A stretch of DNA of 64,000 nt, taken from contig OX411543.1 in assembly GCA_948146395.1 (NCBI GenBank), positions 37,591,058 through 37,655,057 on the forward strand, given 5' to 3'. This stretch comes from Fragum whitleyi (taxonomy: Eukaryota; Mollusca; Bivalvia; Cardiida; Cardiidae). Of this stretch, positions 22,265 to 31,700 are shown piece by piece. Positions within the stretch are counted from its first letter, which is position 1. Each line of letters starts with the position of its first letter. The notes under the pieces are model-generated. The model saw only the letters and a program-made list of their open reading frames with translations, had not been told where the DNA came from and did no database searches. Both the position numbers and the translations under genes were made by a program.

Positions 22265-22497
22265 CCAACTTATTTCACGCCCGGCCGAGGCCCGTTGTTG
22301 TTTTATCAGCTTGAATCCAGCCCTCCGTTCAGGATGACAAACCCGTTTAAGTCGTATCCCGCTTTATCCGTAAACTTATGTGTAAAGCGGGGTATAATTT
22401 GAAAACGGTATGCAACATTTTTTCAGCCTGAACGCTCGGCCAGTTTCAAGCTGAGAAAACAACAGCATTGGGCCCAGATAGGGCGAGAAATAAGTTG
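22265..22497. mobile_element. Foldback element, family D long form
   Basis: CCAACTTATTTC at the left and GAAATAAGTTG at the right. Inner arms CCCGTTGTTGTTTT / AAAACAACAGCATTGGG, then CGTTCAGGATG / CAGCCTGAACG around a GCTTTA...TAAAGC core. Sister of 31196-31432. Confidence 0.7.
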
Positions 22498-22530
22498 ACT
22501 CATAGTTTCTGTTATTGACTTGAGACTCTC

Positions 22531-22769
22531 TTAACCTTTCTCATGCTGAATTAAAAATAACTTGGCAAAATTATTCTATAATCAAAGTGCTGAATGCTCT
22601 GTATTTCCTAATTTTGTTTCAGCATTGATTTTGAAAATACAATTTTAAACTTTTCTGATCTAAAAAGGAAAATCAGGTGGTATAGACGAAGATCAGACTG
22701 CACATATGTGCAGACTGATCTTTGTCCATACCTCCTGCCAAAGCAGAAATATTCCATGACAAGGGTTAA
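22531..22769. mobile_element. TTAA MITE, family B, copy 3
   Basis: TTAACCTTTCTCATGCTGAA at the left, ATTCCATGACAAGGGTTAA at the right, centre GATCAGACTGCACATATGTG. 239 bp. Confidence 0.7.
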
Positions 22770-24905
22770 GTTCTGTGTGGCTGCCCTGGTAAATGTCTGC
22801 ATTTCATACTATGTGATATTATTAAAAACAAATTATCATGTCATGTCGGAGAAAGCCCGAGGTATTGAAATCACCTTGGTGTTGGTAGCATTGGTGTTGT
22901 TGTTGGCTTAGGTGTTTGTGTATGCATTGCTGTGACAAACTTTAACCTTTGTCATGTCTCTGTTGTTAGTAAAGATAACTTCATGAAGATTGGAAATCCA
23001 GACTAACAAGGAGTATGACTCAGGAAGCATTCTTGTAAGAGTCATGCCCCTTTTCGTCTTAAAATTTATGCATAATCCAGCATCTGTAGCTGAGCGTTGC
23101 CCCCGGAGTCCATGCTCTTGTTTAAACATCATTCTGTAAGTATTTCGAGTGATAAATGGTATATAATAGGTAAAAGTGTTATTTAAGAGTCTACAATTGG
23201 AGCTTTTGGAAAACATAAGCTTGAAAATTTACTGCTTAAGCAAAGTATGCCAAATTTTCATTCAGAGATTATAACAATTTTACAGTGACCTCTCTATTTA
23301 AAAAGCCAAAAGAATATGTATGTAAAAAGAGTTCTTAAAAAATTCCCAAGGTCAAAAGTTTTGTTTGTGAAATTCCTTGAAATAAAGCCAAAATATTTAT
23401 CTATGTTAAAAGTAAAATATTTACTTCATGGGGTGAACATCCATTGGATGAACTCTTCAAGATAATTAACTATCTAAACCTTTTACCCAAATATCATCCA
23501 ATAATTGCTTTGCTGAATTCAAAAGGCTTCGCGACCTGTATATAAACACTCGTAATATCATTCGAAAGGATTTAATTGTTTTGAAAACACTATATATTCA
23601 ATTCTTCCTTGTCATGCAGCTTCACTATTTAATGTCATTTGTAAAGGTCGTTTTGCTAACTTATGTCAACATCGTATATTATGTCAAGTAAAAGCAACTT
23701 ACTTTGAAATTATTCTTTCACAAAGAGGGCCAGGATTTTACTTTCCCGTTAATCTAAAATACTTAAATTAAATCATTTTGGAAGAAGTAGAAATTGATTT
23801 AAATAAGCAATTAACAATTGATTGTTTCAATCAATTTCTCCGTTTTTGACACCACATAGGATGGTACCACATAGGATGGTTTCCTTTCAAAATGAATCGA
23901 TTCTTGATTGTCGTCTGCAATCTCATTCAATTTGGCCGACCAGTCTAAAACTTCATGAAGAAAAAACGGGAAAGGATCAAGACTAAAAGTACAGAAGGAA
24001 CAAAATACTGATCAAATAATGCACGTGTATTCTCCATGTGCATATCCGATTCGGGGTCCGACGCCCAGGGTCCTCCCCGTAAATATTTGGTTATCATGTC
24101 AACTTTTTATTTACAGTTTTGTGCAGTAAAAGAATACTGACGTTGCTTATTGGAGTATTCATTATTATAGTTTGCTATGACTTATAAAAACACTAAGTCT
24201 AAGAGTAGACAGCTGATTGATTGGCTAAGATGGGTTATTTTGGCCAATCAAGTGATTGTGCTTAGAGATAGATAGATGATTTAAATAGGTGTGTAACTAT
24301 AAGTTGTTATTGCTTCGGATAGTATTTATTCCGGACATTCCTTCTTATCATTGTAAATTATATGATTATTTGTTATATTCTTGTATGATTGATAACGTAT
24401 GAAAAAAAAACTGAATAATAATGATAATAAAAAACATCAAATAAAAATATGGATTTATATCATTAATTCATTTTCCAACCAATTCAAGTCCTGAATGGTA
24501 ACAATATCCCACCATTTTAACAATGGGATATGATTAGGCGTCCACTTTTCTGTCACAAAATTTTGACTGAGAATGTGCATGTATGTTTAGGGTCCGTGGT
24601 ACAATTCATTTGAAACTTCATGGTTGATAGATCGTTTGGTGAGGAAGAGAGAAGTGCAGAGTATAAGAATCGTAACTTTGATTTGCTAAGTTTCAGGATT
24701 ATTTTCTTTTTAAACGAAACTATAACGTATATGCCTGTCTTGAGTTCGGAACATCAATGCAATTGCTAGTGCCTCCAACTGTAAACATGAATTATATGCA
24801 CTACATCTGGTTAAGCAGGGTACGATAATAATAATAATAGATATACTGTCGAGGTAAGAGTATAGATCATGGCATAATAAGAATAACATTACAACCACAT
24901 TTCAC

Positions 24906-24989
24906 ATATCGATGGCTCAGCGTGAAACAGTTGTAACTGCCTATATGTTTATAGGCAGTTACAACTGTTTCGCGCTGAGCCATTGATAT
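24906..24989. repeat. Near-perfect 84-bp hairpin, family E
   Basis: GGCTCAGCGTGAAACAGTTG and TAACTGCCTATA pair with TATAGGCAGTTA and CAACTGTTTCGCGCTGAGCC across a 4-base loop. Best-preserved member of a family also seen at 2928, 3250, 4613 and, degenerate, at about 49505-49590. Confidence 0.75.
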
Positions 24990-25128
24990 CAAACTAGGAA
25001 CCATGTTATGCGCCCCACTACCAAAAGGATAACACAAAAAAGAAGAAACGTAGATCTAATTCTTCTTATTTCCATAGCCGAACGCTAGCGAGCACAACGT
25101 CCTCAGGCCCATTCTTGGTCTGCATAGC

Positions 25129-25339
25129 CCGACGGCGGCACTCATTCTTTCCGACAATTTGTCTCTCACCAATGGGTTGATAATCGTAGACCTATGTGAG
25201 ATAGTAGCTGGAGGCTAGGAAAGAATGTGATGGATGTACTGGTGAGAGAAATACCAGGAATCCATTGTTAGGTGCTCCAGCCGCCGCGATATAACTGAAA
25301 TATGTTGAAAGCGGCGTTAAACTCCATTCAATCAATCAA
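25129..25339 (+). mobile_element. 5'-truncated SINE with 14-bp target-site duplication
   Basis: Starts within the tRNA head (GACGGCGGCACTC), continues through the SINE body and ends AAGCGGCGTTAAACTCC plus (CAAT)n. TTGGTCTGCATAGC occurs exactly at 25115-25128 and 25340-25353. This marks target-primed integration of a 5'-truncated copy. Confidence 0.88.
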
Positions 25340-25479
25340 TTGGTCTGCATAGCGCCGCGGCCAGTTACATACCGTGTTCCATGAAAAGTAGAAAAAGAGG
25401 GACCCAATTTGATATAGACAGCAAATATTATCATATTTGAAAGACAATACAATTTGCAAAATACCAAATAAACATGTTA

Positions 25480-25705
25480 TTCTATGTCTCCATTTCCATC
25501 ATGGTCCTTACTCATACCAGATATTATCATGCACGTAGTGAGGCAATGGATTCTAACCACTGCTACCCATTTTTACAGATGGGTGGACTTAGGTCTCCGT
25601 TTGTTAATTGTCCTTACCAAATATACCACCCGCCTTCGGTATGGCTGGAACCCGCAACCATCATATTACTAGTTGAGCACTCTAACCACTCGGCCAATAA
25701 GCCCA
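25480..25705 (-). mobile_element. tRNA-like SINE on the minus strand
   Basis: Read on the minus strand from about 25702: A box TGGCCGAGTGGTTAGAG (Leu/Ser type), B box GCGGGTTCCAGCC, then a non-tRNA body. No discrete acceptor-stem closure, so not a functional tRNA. The far end is uncertain. Confidence 0.5.
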
Positions 25706-26416
25706 TGAAGTCCATCTACCTGTAGAGAAAAGACTCATCGAGAGGTGTCTAGTGCTAAACTTCTAGCCAAACTAATTTTATGGTTATTTCTCTTTCGGTA
25801 TTTTTCTGATTACTATTTTGAAGTTAGAATGACTTTAAAAGTAATTAGGTACAGTCAATCTTGCTCGAGCGACCACGTCTATAAAGCAACCAATGTTATT
25901 ATGCGACCGTTTTCAAAATCCTTATACTAATTTGATATTATTGGTCTAAAAACCATCGTTAACTTATTCAATGTATGTTTACATTCGATAGAATCGTCTC
26001 ATAGAACAACATACGATTTTTGAAGAATTCCAAAATTCAATACTGATAAATTCATTGAAAATTATTCTTCTTATTTATAAACAAAACGCGTTCTAAGCGA
26101 CCACTCTCTCTAAAAACAGTTTTTGTAGGCCCGTAACCGATTGCTTCAACACGTTTTACTGTATATGTAAAGGCTTATTTATAAGTGTCACGCCCTTGCT
26201 GAAAGGACCTGCAATGTTTGGAATAAGAGACACTTTATCTTTGAATGCAAAGTTATTTCCGAATCCATTTCGTCCCCGACGGCGGCACTCATCCTTTCCG
26301 ACTACATGTATTGGTAACTCACCAACTGGTCGCGCCAATTGATGAATCTCAGGCCACGCCCCTTGACCTCTGTCATGGCACACATCTGAAGTATTCAAGC
26401 GTTTTTATCGTAAAAA

Positions 26417-26642
26417 TGAGCCTATGCGTGACATTTCCAACAATTTCAAATGTGTGCAAAGCAAAGACTCAGTCTGTGAATCTATACAGTCTCTCAGTCT
26501 TCACTTTGCGTTTTGTAGATAAATTAGTTCTCAAAGTATCTGTAGTAGTAAGACGAACTTCTAATTGCACTATGTAGCTGTCTAGGCTGTTAAATGTATA
26601 CACTTCACGCACATGTCAAATTGTTGGAAATGTCACATAAGG
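26417..26642. mobile_element. TIR element, family G
   Basis: ATGAGCCTATGCGTGACATTTCC at the left, GGAAATGTCACATAAGGGC at the right with AAATTGTTGG just inside. About 226 bp; the centre is rearranged relative to 6034 and 29513. Confidence 0.6.
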
Positions 26643-26680
26643 GCACAAATATAGTTATGGACACAAAGCAAAGTGCAAAG

Positions 26681-26743
26681 TGGGCGACTTAAACGTCGTA
26701 ACTACAGCTTCTTCAAGCTGTAGTTACGACTTTTAAGTCACCC
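26681..26743. repeat. Short hairpin, family F
   Basis: TGGGCGACTTAAACGTCG, then TAACTACAGCTT, loop, AAGCTGTAGTTACGAC, then TTAAGTCACCCA. About 28-bp arms. Confidence 0.7.
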
Positions 26744-26861
26744 AACCACGAAAATGATTGAGGTTTAATAGCGGAGAATGTCGGAGTTCAGCTATCATCT
26801 TAATATATTGAATAAGTCGTATGATTGACCAGTCGACATTTTGATGTTTAGTAACGTTCTA

Positions 26862-27026
26862 TTAAGGTAGTAGAAACGTAATAGTTTTGCAATGTCTCAG
26901 AAGTGATGAACTTAAAAGGTGTCAACCGAGGTTTCCTAATGACTTTCATTAGGAAACCTTGGTTAACATCGTGAAAGAATATGTAGTCCGAAATGTTGCA
27001 GATCTATTACGGGTCCACTACCTTAA
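26862..27026. mobile_element. TTAA foldback MITE, family C, copy 4
   Basis: TTAAGGTAGTAGAAACGTAA to GGGTCCACTACCTTAA, 165 bp. The centre is GAGGTTTCCTAATG / CATTAGGAAACC. Confidence 0.78.
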
Positions 27027-27208
27027 TTCTGATTCTTCGCGTTGATCCCAACATTCGACCACCCACTTTCGCAGCGAAAGCTCTTGCTGCTCGGCTAGGG
27101 AAGGAAGCAATGTTGAAAATCGTCTTTTCCGAAAATATAGGGCATAGAACATAGCTTCTTGGGCCCTTTGGTTGGACCAATTCTGTGTATGCTATGTCCG
27201 TACAGTTT

Positions 27209-27238
27209 GGTGGGGGTGGGGGGTGGGTGGGTGGGGGG
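27209..27238 (+). repeat. G-rich tract with G-quadruplex potential
   Basis: Five runs of three or more G separated by single T (pattern GGTG5TG6TG3TG3TG6). It satisfies the usual G3+N1-7 quadruplex rule on the + strand. Confidence 0.7.
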
Positions 27239-28082
27239 AACAATGATACCCGGGCCAGCTAACATGTTGGTCCTATTTAAATTTTTAGCTACACGAACAA
27301 AAATATCACATTTAACTTAAAAAAAATAGCACCATGTCACTAGCTAGATAACTTAGGCCTAATTGTTATTCATATGACATACATGCTTTATTCTACGGTT
27401 CATGTAAAAATTGAAAAAAGTTTTACCTCTTCCAGTTTAGCCTTTATCTTGCCATAATTCATATCTAATATGGATAATTCTCTGTTTGGTCTTGCTTTGC
27501 GTTCCCCTGGATGGGTGAATCCTCAAAGATCTAGTCCGCTCAAAGCTAATGTAAGTTCATCCTTAAAATAAGATGGTCAAAGAAAGAGAACTTTTCTATC
27601 ATCTTCCGAATAAGATCTAAGAGTTATTTCTCTTTACGCATTACGATTCTTTATTCCGTTGATGTACGCTCCTTCAATATAAATTATGAACAGTCGATCG
27701 ATCAAGAATGACTGTTGATTAACTATTAGAGGAAAATTCACCAGAGACCAACCATATGTCGGACTTTAAAACAAGTAAATTAATATAGACAAGCGAAACG
27801 ATTATTCTATGTAAAAAATATCATAATAACTGTTGTATGACACTGTTCAGACTGCGAAGATAGCGTGGATGCTCTTTTTTTTTGAATGACCGTTATGACA
27901 ATGGATACGTTGATACCGTATTTTTTTCCTGGTAGGCTCTAGCGTTCGGATCAATCCTGAGGCCGTGACCTCGATCTCCTGCTCGGCCAACGTTCATCCG
28001 ACATTTGGGACAAATTATTGTGACAGGCGTCATTACATTCCCGCAAATTAGCAAATCATGATAAGTAGTACGCCTAAGTGCA

Positions 28083-28173
28083 TCTTCGCAAGCCAAGGGT
28101 TTTAACTCCACTATGTTCCTTACGAACGTGTGTAGGGAACATAGTCGAGTTAGAACCCTTGGCTTGCGAAGAT
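28083..28173. repeat. 91-bp hairpin with ~39-bp arms upstream of gene 2
   Basis: CTTCGCAAGCCAAGGGTTTT pairs with AACCCTTGGCTTGCGAAG; the pairing continues inward through ACTATGTTCC / GGGAACATAGT. It lies about 0.55 kb before the start codon of the secreted-protein gene. Confidence 0.7.
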
Positions 28174-28684
28174 TGCCTAAGTGAAATAGGCAGCTGGTGG
28201 CCCGGATGAAATCCTGGTACTGGTTGTATATGTGCGTTCGTTAGAGCAAGATGAAAAATCCTGCTTAATAAGATTTTTAAGATGTCAAAATGAACGATAT
28301 TTGATAATTTGAGTGAAAACATTCGACGTCGTCATGACTACTCGTTTTAAGCTGATACAAAACCATCTTCGTTTCCTCATTGAGATATCTTAAGATTCAT
28401 ATTAAATGGCTTAAAAATCTCGCTCTACCGAAATCTTTTTCTTAAAAGCCTTAATAAGAATCTTAAGAATCTCTCTCTAACGAACGTGCCTCTGGTGTGA
28501 GAAACAACCTTGAGGTAAGGGGTAGGTGTACCAGTCACTGAGATATAGAAGATCTAACTGCAATACTGTTGAACTTGACGTAAAACAACAAACGGAAAAT
28601 ACACCACCAAAAAAATCTTTAGACATGGAATTTTATCGCGCGGAACAATAGGACGTCGTTTAGCGGTTTTCGTTACAGAGATAT

Positions 28685-28692
28685 TGACGTCA
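28685..28692. promoter_or_regulatory. CRE-like octamer upstream of gene 2
   Basis: TGACGTCA, the palindromic CREB/ATF site, 26 bp before the ATG at 28719. A promoter role is speculative: the octamer is frequent in nearby repeats and the transcription start is unknown. Confidence 0.25.
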
Positions 28693-28718
28693 TTTCCCCT
28701 TTTACACGTACAGCTAAA

Positions 28719-28792
28719 ATGGACGGTCGCATCACAATACTAGTACTGTTAATATTGTCGTTCTTTTGTGGAATATCGCCAAAAACATCTAG
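28719..28792 (+). CDS. Gene 2 exon 1: signal peptide
   Basis: ATG at 28719 in the context CTAAAATGG; 24 codons plus two bases; donor gtaagt. Encodes MDGR followed by the hydrophobic core and ISPKTS. A typical one-exon secretion signal. Confidence 0.75.
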
Positions 28793-31700
28793 GTAAGTCG
28801 TTGTATGATACTCGGAACAGTGATTATCATAAGGAAACCTCGGTTAACACTGTTACAGTGATTACTTTCGAAACGTTGCGGAACTAATTCGGGGGAACTA
28901 CCTTAAATTAGGGTATAATTCTTAGGAGACGTGTTACCCCTGACTCCTCCGCTAACTTGTAGTCGTTCTACCGGTATATTTGTCATACCTTTGGATATAA
29001 CTTGGTTTATTTCATCCGAGTTTGACCTCTAAGGAAAAAATTCTTAAATAACAATTACCGACTTATTTTAATCAGTTAATGAGATATATATGATTACACT
29101 AGCTTTCAGCGGCACAGCCGCCTTCATCAGGTGAATCCTATGAATTGAACCGTTATGTATGACGTCAAGGTAACGTTACCTTGACGTCATACATAACGGT
29201 TCAATTCATAGGATTCACCTGATGAAGGCGGCTGTGCCGCTGAAAGCTAGTGTATTTATATATTATTATTAAAAGTATATATCTCAAGAAGATAACTTTT
29301 TATTCGAGATATATATGACATTCAATACAGTTTGATATTCATTCTTAAGAATGCATGTGCAAAGCCGAGTAGAAAATAATCAAATTTTTATTCATCTAAA
29401 TAGCAGGGGTCAGATTTTCGTCAATAAAACCGCCCTATATATTTAACCATTTACGGCTTGTTATTCCAATCGTCTTCGTCTACTCGTTGTCTGCCGCTAG
29501 GTCATGTATACTAATATATGAGCCTGTGCGTGACATTTCCAACAATTTCACACCTGCGTGAGGTACAAACCTAGAGTAGCGTTGACAACGACTGAATGCA
29601 ATCATAATATATGCTGAAAACATGAAGATGGATGGAGACCTAATTTATCTATATAGAGCAAAGTGAAGTTTCTGGTCAGACTGTGCGGCTGCACAGGCTG
29701 GCCAGAAGCTTTGCTTTGGCACATTTGAAATTATTGGAAATGTCATGCACAGGCTCATATATTGTTAGTGTTGAATCTCTTCTGTTTCCGCAGTTTATCA
29801 AGTCTCGATTTAAAAGCAATTATGAAATCGGGGCAAAATCATCATTCACAAAAGTTACAAAAACAAAGATTTCGAGGACAGCTAAACTTGCATCTATCAT
29901 AGATTATATATTTACCAATTCTTGGATCTGTCGAATTTATTTCTTTTAAGTTAGATGATTTATTATAGAATTCTTATCAAGCGGCTTAGAGCTATGTAAA
30001 TATAGTTACGTATCTGCTCTTCAAATTAGATTCATTGAATTCTTTCTCTAAATAATATGCAATTTATCCTTTAAAAATACTTTGAGCCCACCATCTTTAG
30101 GTGCTGCTTGATTAATTTTAAGATGACAACTTTTATTCTTGCCTTTTTTTAATTTTCAGTCCAGAAAATGAATCCACGGAGGAAGAAAGTCGCCACAAAA
30201 ATCTTCACAAACGTGACGCGGGTCCCATACTAAACAAAATACACAGCGTGGACGAAGCTATGGCAATTTTAAAGAGAATAAAAAAGAAACGTCAAACTGG
30301 AATTGATGGCGCCGATTTGGAGGATCTTGGCGAGGTAAAACGAGTCTGTATGTGAACATTGAAAAAAAACCTTAAGGGATGAGTGTATTTTTTCACTGCG
30401 TTTATTGGAGTATAAATTGCAATAACCTTAGCATATGACAAATAACGCCCGTAGGGAACTTTTTATTCCAATAAACGCACTAAAAAATACATTCAGCCCT
30501 TATAATTGCAATCCTGAAAATCTACATGTAATTGTTTTATTAAAAGAATAACTAAGATCTTAACAGATTCAACTTATGCTAAAGTCACATAAAAATCGGA
30601 GACGCTCACACGTCGGCGATTCCAATTTTTCACTGTCCAATCAGTTAACACTTTGCTGTTTTACAAAATTTTGAACCTGTCCAAATTCAAAGGTTTTGCA
30701 GACGAAAATTTAAGGTGGATTTAATTTGAAAATTAAGCATTCAGTAGGGTAGAAAATAGTGTGGAAAAAGAAGAAATTGCTTGTCAGAAGCAATTTCTTC
30801 TTTTTACACAATGTTTTCTCAATCATAAAATCACAGGCACGTAAAAAGCAGGGATTAAACAGGAAAGTGTTAAACACAAATGTCGGTCGGACGCCTACCA
30901 TATCAGGACAACTTACTTATTTTGCAAGTCACATTAAACTACGGACAATGTCTTATTTATTGACCAAAAAAGATAAAAACCAACTGCATGGTCGATTAAA
31001 CTGAACATGTTTTCATTACCCAAACGAGACGACGTCGACTAGTCGACGATTCATAACAAAAGGCCAGGAAGACAAAAAAAAGAGTCTGCGATGAGTACAA
31101 AGTCGGCAGGAGCCCGGTCGAATTTCGGCAGTCGCCCGGCTGATAATCGGCTATAAGTCAACGATGCAATACCGATTTCTACAAATCTTTAGGAACCAAC
31201 TTATTTCAGACCCGGGCGGCGCCCGTTGTTGTTGTTTTGTCAGCTTGAAACCAGCCCAGCGTTTAGGATGGCATAACGGTTCAAGTTATACCCCGCTTTA
31301 CTCGTGCAGTTGCGTGTAAAGCGGGGTATAATTTGAAAACAGTTTGAAACATATTTTTAGCCTGAACGCAGAGCTGGTTTCAAGCTGAGAAAACAACAAC
31401 AACGGGCCCCGCCCGGGTCTGAAATAAGTTGGCCCAAAGACGTTGCCGACTAGTCGATAGACTTTAACTTGAAGTGGCACATAACTCATGATTTATTTCT
31501 CTCATTTGTACATTATTCGAATACTCGATCTAACAAGCTTGGTATGCTCAGTCTGGAGGACAAGACAACCCGCCCTCGAACAGTTAGTACCATCGTAAAA
31601 TAGACACTCATCTCAATCCAAACCATTCATAATCACTCACTCAACACATCCTTCATTCATCCCAAAAACTCACTTGAACCATTCAAAAAACATAAAAAAA

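Larger units (their letters stand above)
19723..28718. other. 9-kb intergenic region, repeat-rich
   Basis: No coding exon was recognised. It contains hairpins (19849, 24906, 26681, 28083), TTAA elements of families A (21001, 21634), B (22531) and C (20071, 26862), a foldback element (22265), SINEs (25129, 25480, fragment about 26273-26320), a TIR element (26417) and a G-rich tract (27209). About 22770-24900 and 27240-28080 show nothing beyond short degenerate inverted repeats. Confidence 0.6.

Noticed and set aside
30710..31004. Open frames on both strands at about 30.7-31.0 kb
   Set aside because: They lie inside the 229-bp hairpin MITE and its flank; palindromes give mirrored frames.
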